The translations under genes were made by a program, and so were the position numbers. The notes under the pieces are model-generated. The model saw only the letters and a program-made list of their open reading frames with translations. It ran no database searches and was not told the origin of the DNA. DNA of 64,000 nt from Corynebacterium callunae DSM 20147 (lineage in GTDB: Bacteria; Actinomycetota; Actinomycetes; Mycobacteriales; Mycobacteriaceae): assembly GCF_000344785.1 (NCBI RefSeq), contig NC_020506.1, positions 744,001 through 808,000 of the forward strand. Direction: 5' to 3'. How positions within the stretch are numbered: position 1 is the stretch's first letter; every line of letters begins with the position of its first letter. Of this stretch, positions 52,127 to 60,800 are shown piece by piece.

Positions 52127-55100
52127 TTAAAAGGCGCGATCATCCTGTCGTTCTATCAGAATTGCAGGAAGTTCATCTTTGTCTGGCAGATGGCTTTGCT
52201 CGAAGCGTGAAGCGCCCGTGGAGGTAGATGCAATCGGAAGATCGGTATCTACCTCACAATCACGTAGCTCAGACATGAAGCTTGTTGTCGTGGTGTGATC
52301 TGCTTGTGCGCCGGTGAGATCAGAGCTGAGGAAGGTAGCGAAGTTTGCGGCAGCACCTCTCAAGTCCAGGTTTTTTAATTGACTCCACGTGACCTCCAGC
52401 ATATGAATTACAGCATGTGCAAAGGACATATTTTCACCGTCAACGCTCAAGAAATCAACCTTGGCGGAGTAGTCTGCATCTGCACCTATAGTAGCTCCTG
52501 CAAAGCTTGTACCCTCCATGTGTGACATGGAGAAGTTCACCGCTTTAAGTGATGAATCGGCAAAGGATGCATCATCTAACCGGCACTTGGTGAAGGTGAC
52601 GAGATTAAGTTGTGCTCCATCAAAGCGGGCGTTGGTGAAGTCGCAGTTTTCAAATTTCAGGCCTCGTAAATCTTGGCCTTGAAGATCGAGACCAGTGAAG
52701 TTCTGGTTCTCGATGATGTCGCCTTCGGTGAAGATTACATCTGTGGCCACCGCTTGCTGAGCTGTGTGACCGTGAAGGAACTCTGCTTGGTTTTCGTCTA
52801 ACCACGTCACTAATTCCATGTCCGTCAAGTGGGACAGTGGGGGAATGCTAAAAGTGTCTGGTTCTTCGGGAAGATGTTGGCGAAGTTTATAAGCCAGGAG
52901 CCGACCCAAGTCTTTATAATTGTCACAGTGACGCATAGCTTCTTGGGTCAATGGGCGCGGGTCAATCCCTGACTTTAACAAAAATCGCCATGCAGCATCG
53001 ACTGGTTCGAGTCCATCTCCAGTGGTGGTCAATGCTTGGTAATCGGCTGTAGAGAGGCTTTCCACAAATTCGGTTAGATGTGCAGAGACGAATTGATCTA
53101 CTGCTAAGTCATGGCCATGAATCCAGAGTGCGCGCTTGCGATCTGGGGCGGTTGCTTCGTCAACGTTTTGCCATAAGGTCTCGATAGCTGAGGTCTGGTG
53201 ATTGTCCTTTTTAAGTACCTTTTCCAGCACATCGCGTGCTGTAGGAGCTGCATCATTACCGCCGTGGTGGTAGTGAGCGTCCTCAGCGTCTTCGTCAAGA
53301 ATGTGCTCTGTGACCGTGTACGTGTAGGTTGCGTATTTGCCACGAGTGAGTGCAACATACAGCCCTGCTCGATCAACAGATTGGTCGATAACTGCCCTCG
53401 CAACATCGACTGTTGCGCCCTGTGCGCGGTGGACTGTGGATGCGTATCCTAGTTGCACATTGGTGGTGACGTAGTCAGCGGGAAGTGTCTTTCGATCACC
53501 GCTATTATTGTCAACAACAATAAGTTCGCCTGTCTCGGAAATAGCTTCAATGGTGAATAGATCGCCGTTCGAGACTCGTCCTGTAACGCCATGCTGTGCG
53601 TAGGTGAAAACGGTATTTTTGCGTGCTAAAACTACGTCTCCCACTCCGCATACTTCATCTCGACTGAGTTTAATAGTGCGGCTATCATCGACTTCTTTGT
53701 TCTCGATTCGCGCGCTTCGAATCATTTCATTTAGTGCCGCAACATCGGCATTGGTGGAGGCTAGAAGCAGGGATTGTCGTCCTGCAGCGGTGTCATGAAG
53801 ATAGTCTTGAGCTGCATCAGTGAGCATTGATTCCCGTGCGCCACCGGTAACCCAGCCCCGTTCAAAGTGCAGATCGAGACCTTCTGAATTTCCCTCCCGG
53901 ATCTTCAAAGAGGCCTCGGACTGCTCTGTATCATCTTTGAAACGCATGACATCTGTGAGCGTTACTGTGTTCCCAGTTCGGGTCATTGCACCAAATAGGC
54001 CGCCTGATTCCACAGCGTCAAGCTGTTTTGGATCACCGATGAATCGCACGACTGCGCCAGCTGCGCGAGCAATGTCAATCAAAGCGGAAATGTTGGTTGT
54101 TGATGCCATTCCCGCTTCGTCTACTAGCAGCATATCGCCGGGATTAATCTCGATTGGAAGTTCAGTTACGTCGTGGCCACGCTTGCTGGGGTGCTTTCCA
54201 TTCCATACGAATGTCAGTGAATCAATGGTGGATGCTGGCGCGTCGATGTCTTTGGCTAAGACTTTCGCAGCTGCAGCAGATGGTGCCAAACCAATGACGT
54301 TGCCACCTGTTTTCTTCCATGTGGTGGCCACCAATTTCATGGATGCAGTCTTGCCTGTTCCAGCAGGTCCGACACCAGTTGCAGCGAGTGTTCCACAAGT
54401 TAAAAGATGACGGGCGAGGGCTTCTTGGCCATCATTGAGTGACCAGCCCTCTCTGTCTGTGTGAGCTGTAAGTTCAGAAGAAACAAGAGAGTTTGAAGCA
54501 AAAACTGCAACTGGTTCAAGAACAGCGTCGAGTGCTTTTTGCTCTGCTTCGAGGACTTCTTTTGTCGTGAAAACCTCTGAGTCTAGGAGCTTGTCAATCG
54601 CGTGTCCATCGGCATCAAGCAGCTGGGTGGGGAGGTCTAGCTGCTCATTCGCATTTAGTGAAATGCCATGTCGGTCAATGATTTTTTCGAGTATTTGGTC
54701 TTGAATTTCGTCACGATGTTGAGTGGATTCAAAGCGAAACGCCATTAATTTTGACGCTATTGCAGTGTGAATGTGGCTGCGTCGAAATGTGGATCGGCGG
54801 CGGATTATGGTCTCTAAAGCATCATCAATAATGTCGCTGTGATCAGTGAAGTTAAAGACTGGTCGCTGGTCTTTCGTCTCAGAATTTAAAACAGAATTGA
54901 CGGATTCAAGCAGTTCTTTTCCGTTGTCTAAGGCGCGTATTTCCTCCATCCAATTCTCACGGAGATCAGTCAATGATTCTGCGGGTCGTTTCGCAGATCG
55001 AGTGTCCAAAATGGCTTGCTGCCAGAGCTTGTTGACCATTCTCTTTGATGGTGCAACGCCGTGAGCCTCGATGTATTCAGCTACCATTCGGTCATAAACT

Positions 55101-56131
55101 GGGCGTGCGCCAGCGCGTCGTTTAGAGAATTGGTCTAGCAACTGTGGATCAACACCGTCAACTTCCCAGACTGCTTCTTTTCCTTCACCACGATCATGTG
55201 CGACGAATTCTACGCCCATTTCTCGGTTCAAAATGTCGGCTAGAAGTGAGTTGTAGCGAAAGCCCATAGCCTGATGGAAGCGAAAAATTGTGCGCCCATC
55301 AAGCGATAACCATTTGCCATTTTCGTCCTGGACTTTATTGGAAACCAGCACGTGGGAATGCAGGTCGGGATCACCTAAACGGGTATCAAAGTGTGTAAAT
55401 TCAGTGGCGATGATGCCCTGAGTCTTCACCTGTTTGATTCCTCCAGCGCCTTTCCTTGTACGGATTACTTCTTCTTCTACCCATGCCATGGCCTCGGAAA
55501 CGGCCTTGTGATGGCACTCCGCTATGCGTGCGGCGGTTTGTTCATCAGCTAATGCCCACAGCACAGAAACGGACTTGACTGGGGAGAAAGTGAAGTCGTA
55601 TCCTGCGCAAGCCTGCTTCACATTTTGTCGCTTCGTATTGATCCAGTCGAGTAATTCTCTTTTGTTTGCCGGTGGAACACCGTGAGCATCCATGAAGTGG
55701 GGGGAGCCAACTTCTATAGCGATTTCTGCGCGCTCTTCAGCGGTGGGGACGGCGTTGTTGTTAATCCTAAATGCTCGTTCGGCTTCACGAAGTGCGGTGA
55801 GAACGGGATCATTATTGGTGAAGTAGGGGAAGGGACGACCGATTTTACATTGGTCGAGACCCTGGCCGTTTTTGACCATCTCATCAGATTCAGGATGAAG
55901 GCCTTCGCCGTACAATGCTGCCATTTGTAGCTCAGTGATTTCGCCACCTTCGACTACAGCGTCAGTGTTAAAGCCAGTTAGTCCTGATCCCATCCAGCGT
56001 CCGGGAGGTGTGCCTTTCGCAGCGTAGTAATCGGAGAGCTTTTGCTGTTCAGGCGGGGCATCGTTGGTCGCAACAGAGCGCAGTAGGTACTCGTACCCAC
56101 TGCCTGCATTGACTGGTCTGATGCTGAGCAT
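52127..56131 (-). CDS. MobF (TrwC/TraI-type) relaxase-helicase with C-terminal pentapeptide repeats
   Basis: 1334 residues. The N-terminal relaxase has candidate tyrosines in the GYEYLL and DYYAAKG segments and the three-histidine metal site H247, H258, H260 in HFDTRLGDPDLHSH. The central RecD-like SF1B helicase has Walker A GPAGTGKT (about 588-596), and MLLVDEAGM as Walker B. The relaxase nicks oriT and stays bound to the 5' end; the helicase unwinds for transfer. Unusually, residues ~1140-1300 are pentapeptide repeats (NFTGLDLQGQDLRGLKFENC and onward), a right-handed beta-helix that in other proteins mimics DNA. ATG 56131 lacks a clear RBS. Confidence 0.88.
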   Translation of the reverse strand: MLSIRPVNAGSGYEYLLRSVATNDAPPEQQKLSDYYAAKGTPPGRWMGSGLTGFNTDAVVEGGEITELQMAALYGEGLHPESDEMVKNGQGLDQCKIGRPFPYFTNNDPVLTALREAERAFRINNNAVPTAEERAEIAIEVGSPHFMDAHGVPPANKRELLDWINTKRQNVKQACAGYDFTFSPVKSVSVLWALADEQTAARIAECHHKAVSEAMAWVEEEVIRTRKGAGGIKQVKTQGIIATEFTHFDTRLGDPDLHSHVLVSNKVQDENGKWLSLDGRTIFRFHQAMGFRYNSLLADILNREMGVEFVAHDRGEGKEAVWEVDGVDPQLLDQFSKRRAGARPVYDRMVAEYIEAHGVAPSKRMVNKLWQQAILDTRSAKRPAESLTDLRENWMEEIRALDNGKELLESVNSVLNSETKDQRPVFNFTDHSDIIDDALETIIRRRSTFRRSHIHTAIASKLMAFRFESTQHRDEIQDQILEKIIDRHGISLNANEQLDLPTQLLDADGHAIDKLLDSEVFTTKEVLEAEQKALDAVLEPVAVFASNSLVSSELTAHTDREGWSLNDGQEALARHLLTCGTLAATGVGPAGTGKTASMKLVATTWKKTGGNVIGLAPSAAAAKVLAKDIDAPASTIDSLTFVWNGKHPSKRGHDVTELPIEINPGDMLLVDEAGMASTTNISALIDIARAAGAVVRFIGDPKQLDAVESGGLFGAMTRTGNTVTLTDVMRFKDDTEQSEASLKIREGNSEGLDLHFERGWVTGGARESMLTDAAQDYLHDTAAGRQSLLLASTNADVAALNEMIRSARIENKEVDDSRTIKLSRDEVCGVGDVVLARKNTVFTYAQHGVTGRVSNGDLFTIEAISETGELIVVDNNSGDRKTLPADYVTTNVQLGYASTVHRAQGATVDVARAVIDQSVDRAGLYVALTRGKYATYTYTVTEHILDEDAEDAHYHHGGNDAAPTARDVLEKVLKKDNHQTSAIETLWQNVDEATAPDRKRALWIHGHDLAVDQFVSAHLTEFVESLSTADYQALTTTGDGLEPVDAAWRFLLKSGIDPRPLTQEAMRHCDNYKDLGRLLAYKLRQHLPEEPDTFSIPPLSHLTDMELVTWLDENQAEFLHGHTAQQAVATDVIFTEGDIIENQNFTGLDLQGQDLRGLKFENCDFTNARFDGAQLNLVTFTKCRLDDASFADSSLKAVNFSMSHMEGTSFAGATIGADADYSAKVDFLSVDGENMSFAHAVIHMLEVTWSQLKNLDLRGAAANFATFLSSDLTGAQADHTTTTSFMSELRDCEVDTDLPIASTSTGASRFEQSHLPDKDELPAILIERQDDRAF

Positions 56132-56196
56132 GAGAGCTAGTTTATCGTACTTTTCCCGTCAACACTAAAGAGTGCATATGGTGTAAGGGGATTTTT

Positions 56197-56231
56197 ACGG
56201 CGTAGCCGTTGACGGTGGCCGTCAGGCCACC
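56197..56231. other. Paired hairpins in the relaxase upstream region; candidate oriT
   Basis: The 202-base divergent gap between the relaxase gene and the 147-residue protein gene contains ACGGC-GTA-GCCGT (56197-56209) and GGTGGCC-GTCA-GGCCACC (56214-56231). Similar tracts flank them: GGGGATTTTT before and GGGTTTTTGGGGG after. Relaxases of this class usually nick close to their own gene, so this is the best oriT candidate in the window. A terminator reading to the right is an alternative. Confidence 0.45.
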
Positions 56232-56257
56232 GGGTTTTTGGGGGTAGATCATTCAAA

Positions 56258-56270
56258 GGTGGTTGCGGTA
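56258..56270 (+). promoter_or_regulatory. GGTGGTTGCGGTA element, copy C
   Basis: The third identical 13-base element, 63 bases before ATG 56334. TTGCGG with TAACCT 16 bases downstream is a fair promoter match. It would drive the rightward genes from 56334 on. Confidence 0.5.
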
Positions 56271-56333
56271 ACAGGTGGATCATTTAACCTCAACGGCTGA
56301 GTACTATCCCTCAAGTAGCAGAGAAGGAAAATT

Positions 56334-56777
56334 ATGAAGGCTTCGCGGAAAGCAAGAGATCGTGCCCGCAAGGACCATGCAGAAAAATTTGAGCAACTCC
56401 AACGCCAGGTGGAAGCGCAAGCAGTCATTCTTGACCTGCTCGATGAGCAAGAAAAACTGGAAGCGAAGTTCGGCCGCGCGGTGGATGTGTTGCGTTCGCT
56501 AGGAGTTAAGGCCGCGGAAGTGGAGGAGTCCACTGGGCTGAGCAGTCTCCAGCAATCCCGGTATATCAAGATCTGGCAGGAGACAGGAAACCTGGAGGAT
56601 GAGGAGCCTCAGGAAGACTCGGAGGTGGAAGAAGAAAAGACCACACCTGAGTCTGGCACCGAGGTTGCTCAAGAGCCGGAAGAAACGGAAGAGTCAGCGG
56701 TAGTTGAATCTATCGCTGAGGCGGCAGAAGCTTCAGATTCATTTGGCTTCCCGCCACGTAAGGCAGTGGACGTTTAA
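56334..56777 (+). CDS. Coiled-coil acidic protein, possible relaxosome accessory factor
   Basis: 147 residues. A basic start (MKASRKARDRARKDHAEKF) runs into a helical coiled coil (about 15-60) and a short helix-turn-helix-like part (VEESTGLSSLQQSRYIKIWQ). The last 65 residues are extremely Glu-rich and disordered. It is divergent from the relaxase gene across the candidate oriT. A small DNA-binding helper of the relaxase is a reasonable guess. AAGGA precedes the ATG. Confidence 0.5.
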   Translation: MKASRKARDRARKDHAEKFEQLQRQVEAQAVILDLLDEQEKLEAKFGRAVDVLRSLGVKAAEVEESTGLSSLQQSRYIKIWQETGNLEDEEPQEDSEVEEEKTTPESGTEVAQEPEETEESAVVESIAEAAEASDSFGFPPRKAVDV

Positions 56778-56779
56778 AC

Positions 56780-57340
56780 ATGGAGGATTGGGAGCAGTGG
56801 GAACTTTTCAGCATTAGCGGCACGCCAACCCCGGCGTCGGTGAACGCTCGGAATGTCATCACCAACCCTAACCTTCGTGCTACACCAGATGCTATTTCAC
56901 GCTTTTGGCGGCAGGTAGTTAAAGGGCCAGCAGACCACTGCTGGATCTGGGTCGGTGCGGTCTCCACACCTGATGGCTACGGGCGAATCTCCTGGCAAGT
57001 GGATGGGCAGCGACGCACCTTGTCTGCTCACCGATTTGCCCTCCTGCTTGATCACGGTGACGTGCTCCCGGACGGCATCGTCGGTGAGCATTCCTGCTGT
57101 GAACCCCTATGCGTGCGTGTGGGAGATGAGCACCTTCGACTGACAACCCAGTCGGCTAATATCTCCTACGCGGTTGCGCGCGGACGGCACAACAGCAACC
57201 GGAAAGTCGTAGATTCCGATCAGCGGGCAACGCGCTCACTTCGCGTTCGCGCTGCGGTGAAAGATGGATGGGATCTGCGCACCCTTCGTGCCGCACAAGA
57301 CAACTTCCCCACCATCCCTGGACAGAATCTGCTCTGGTGA
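56780..57340 (+). CDS. HNH-type (His-Me finger) endonuclease-like protein
   Basis: 186 residues. The central part follows the HNH pattern: CWIWVGAVSTPDGYGRISW, then SAHRFALLLDHGDVLPDG, GEHSCCEPLCVR, and EHLRLTTQSANISYA. His and Asn residues in GEH..C..LCV and HLRLTT..AN fit the metal and catalytic sites. Such proteins are common phage and ICE genes and may act as homing or free-standing nucleases. It starts two bases after the previous stop and ends before a terminator at 57400. Confidence 0.75.
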   Translation: MEDWEQWELFSISGTPTPASVNARNVITNPNLRATPDAISRFWRQVVKGPADHCWIWVGAVSTPDGYGRISWQVDGQRRTLSAHRFALLLDHGDVLPDGIVGEHSCCEPLCVRVGDEHLRLTTQSANISYAVARGRHNSNRKVVDSDQRATRSLRVRAAVKDGWDLRTLRAAQDNFPTIPGQNLLW

Positions 57341-57399
57341 AAGTGCTTGTGTTGCGTTTGGTCTAGGGTGGCTGATCTTTTCCCGCGCTTGCGGGGGAT

Positions 57400-57443
57400 A
57401 GCGTTTATGTTCTTGCATCTGTGAGGACATAAACGCTTTTATT
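57400..57443 (+). terminator. Rho-independent terminator after the HNH gene
   Basis: AGCGTTTATGT and ACATAAACGCT pair around a 16-base loop, followed by TTTATT. It ends the rightward unit that begins at 56334. Confidence 0.8.
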
Positions 57444-57487
57444 ATTAATCCTGATGGTAATGATTGCGCTACCAACTCATACGGGAT

Positions 57488-57513
57488 ATTCTCTACGTAC
57501 GTACGTAGAGAAT
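57488..57513. promoter_or_regulatory. 26-bp perfect palindrome before the RHH-like gene
   Basis: Perfect dyad built on repeated ACGT/TACG units and bounded by ATTCTCT and AGAGAAT. It ends 10 bases before the GTG start of the 59-residue gene, so a bound protein would block its transcription or initiation. A related imperfect tract (ACGCACGTACGGC, near 57775) stands ahead of the DarB-like gene. Confidence 0.7.
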
Positions 57514-57523
57514 GGGAGGAGAA

Positions 57524-57703
57524 GTGACAGAGATTCCAGAAGAGAAGTGGCAACCACCCTTGGTCGTGAAGATCACTACCCAGATGACTATGGAGCACCG
57601 GAAAATGATTGATGAACTTTCCCGTGAGACCGGGAAGAAACCGTGGCAGCTCATCCGAGATGCTCTCGACTACACCTACCTGCATAAAAAACCTGAGGAC
57701 TAA
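57524..57703 (+). CDS. Small ribbon-helix-helix-like protein
   Basis: 59 residues from GTG 57524, four bases after GGAGG; ATG 57512 lies within the palindrome and lacks an RBS. The sequence VVKITTQMTMEHRKMIDELSRETGKKPWQLIRDALDYTY has the strand-helix-helix rhythm of RHH repressors and antitoxins. It probably binds the adjacent 26-bp palindrome and regulates itself and maybe the 2011-residue gene downstream. No toxin gene is evident directly after it. Confidence 0.6.
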   Translation: MTEIPEEKWQPPLVVKITTQMTMEHRKMIDELSRETGKKPWQLIRDALDYTYLHKKPED

Positions 57704-57801
57704 CCAGCCACCCCCGAAACGTAGACCATGGATGCGCTAAGCCGCATAACGCTTTAAGTTCCTGCCCGCCCATACGCACGTACGGCGGAAAGGAAAAAGA
57801 T

Positions 57802-60800
57802 ATGGCGCGACGAAGAAAAAACACCATTCACGACGATCAGATCTCATTGTTCGATGAGCTGATGAACCCCTTGATAGGACTTGGAGAAAACAATGACACA
57901 GTTGAACTGGCAATCAATCATGATGGCTCGGCAGACACTGGGGCTACCCGTGGACGACGCGACGATGAGCACAGTTCAGGAAGACCTGGAGGAGAGAGTG
58001 GACGACCTCTTCCAGACGATCAACTGGCGAGCCGAGCGGGAATGGTTCGACCAGAATCCCGGACAGTTAATTCCCTCGGAGGTGACGATCAGCTTGCACC
58101 AGCAAGCGCTGAGGGAAGCGGTAGCGCAGATCATGGACGACGAAGTGAACGATCCAATGCAGCAGCACCTGATCGCGCTGGAGGAAGCAGAGGAGACACA
58201 GCGACAGCAGACACTCGACGCAAGCTGACATTTACGTGGTCTACAGACCGCAGTGGGACACCTTCCACTTATTCACCTGGTGTTGTTGATGTTCCGTCGA
58301 CACCGCGTGAGCGTGCGCGTGTCAATCTCGAAGTGCTGGAGCTTTTACGCACCCTTGAAGAGGATGATCGCTTCGCAACTCCGGCAGAGCAAACCAGACT
58401 TGCTCAGTACAGCTCTTGGGGCGGATGTCGTGAAATTTTCGACCGCACACTCTCATCCTGGACAGCCGAGCGAGACCGTCTCCATGGGCTTGTCGATGAT
58501 CGAACCTACAGCCAGCTTCGTGAAGCTGGCTTGACTGCTTTCTACACTGCGCCCGATGTCACACAGGCGATGTGGGGTGCGCTAAAAGAAGCTGGGTTAA
58601 ACGCCGGTACGGTACTTGAACCTGGTAGTGGTGTGGGTGGTTTTATCGCCTCAGCACCCACAACTGTTCGCATGGTTGGCGTTGAAGTTGATCCTGTAGC
58701 CGCAACTATTTCTCGTCATCTCTACCCCGCAGAGACCATTCGTAATGAAGGCTTTGAGAAGACTTCGGTGGCCGATGGTTCGTTTAACGCTGTCATTGGC
58801 AATGTTCCTTTCGCCGACATGCGACTCAACGACCCAGCACACAATTCTGGACAGCATTCGATCCATAATCACTTCATCATCAAGTCGCTTAACCTTACTC
58901 AGCCTGGCGGCTACGTGGCGCTTCTCACCAGCTCATTCACCGCTGACGCACAGCGCAGTGACGCACGAAAAGAGATGATCGATCGTGCTGACCTGATCTC
59001 TGCGGTGCGCCTACCGTCACAAGCTTTCAAGGCGGTTGCTGGAACAGAAGTCATCTCAGATCTTCTCGTCTTCCGGGTGCGTGAACCAGAACGACAATCT
59101 ACTCAAAAGAGTGTGGACTTCCTTAAAACTGATGTGTTGGAAGTTGGAGATAAAGAGTTGCGCGTCAACGCAACCTTGGCACGAAGTACCGGGAATATTC
59201 TCGGTACCGCAACAGTGTCTACGGGTCGCTTTGGTGATCCTGTGCTTAACGTTTCTGGCAGCGCATCAGATCTTGGTGAGCGTCTAGCTCAAGTTGTCTC
59301 GGGCGACATTGCTATTGCCAAATCTCAGGGCTTGGGACATACGGCTTCTTCATCCGTGGCCGCAGAAGAATTCACTCGCAGTTCGTCATTGGAGACTGTT
59401 CTTCCGGGCACATATCGCTATGCTTTCGATGAGGCCGGGGTTCCCCAATTTGAGCAATACGATGCTGGATCTAGACAGTGGCAAACAGTCGCGTTCCGAG
59501 GATTCAATGATGCGCGGAAACAAGAATGGAAACAGCTTCTTGAGCTTCGAGATGCTGTTGTTGATCTCAGGGATGCTTATACCTCCGGTACTGCTGATCA
59601 GACTTCACAGAGTCAACGTGTTCTTTCTGATCGCTATGACACGTACGTAGAAGAGTACGGGTTGATTAACCGGTTTGAAGCCCCTAAGCCCTCTCCGCCG
59701 ACGAAAAAGCAACAGGACGAAACTTTCCGTGATCTTGCCAATGAGTGGCGTCTAGCTCATGGAGAGCCAGCAACCGCGGATCTACCAGATGAAGTGGAAG
59801 CAGATTTCCGTGAGCAGGCATCAGCCCCTCGAATCGTTGATCCAACTCCGCGCCCACATCTCAACCGAATCAGCCGTGATCCACTTTTTGCTCAGGTTCG
59901 TGCATTGGAAAGCTTTGATGCAGAATCCCAGACTGCTGAAAAATCTCCCATATTCCTGTCCAACCCGGCTCGTCGGTCTTTAGAGGTTTCTTACTGTGAC
60001 AATATCCAGGATGCTGTCTCAATCTCACTAGACCGCGTCAACGCTATTGATCTCTCTCTTATTTCTTCGCTCATGGATGAAGAGCCGGCGTGGGTGGAAA
60101 CTGAGATTGAACGCGCCAAATTGGCCTATCGTGATACTGCCGAGCCAGAGCGATTCATCCGCGCTCAGCAGTATCTTTCGGGACAAGTCTTTACCAAGCT
60201 GGAAGAAGCACAGCTCGCTGCGCAAACTGACTCACGGTTTTGCCCTAATGTCGAAGCATTAGAGGCGGTTCTTCCCGAACGACTTGATTCGATTGACGTT
60301 CGTCCAGGTGCAAGTTGGATTCCTCAGGAGGTTTACAAGCAGTATGCAAGTGAACGTCTTGGACTGCACCCTGCCCGGTTTACGATCACGCACGAAAATG
60401 ACACTTGGTATGTCAACGTTGACAAGGGGTCGTGGGGCTATGGTGGCGAGCAAGACCAAAGGTTCGGGGTGATTGCTGCTAAGAACGCCTACAACGGCCC
60501 GTTTAACTTTCAAGCCACAGGAAAAGCTTCAGCAGCCTCAAATCAAGGCGTTGCGTGCAACAGAAACGACGGTGTGGTGGTCACAGCACCTCAGATGTTT
60601 GAGTCCATTCTCAACTTGTCTTCGCGCACACTAAACTATTCAAAGGCATGGAATGAGGAGCACCCCCATGGCGGATCAGTTCACTCAGAAGCCTCTGCAT
60701 TTGCTGGTCGCAAAGCCAAAGAAATGCGAGAAGATTTTGCGCAATGGGCACTAGATGATCCGCAGCGCCGTCAACTCCTAGTAGATCGCTACAACGACAT

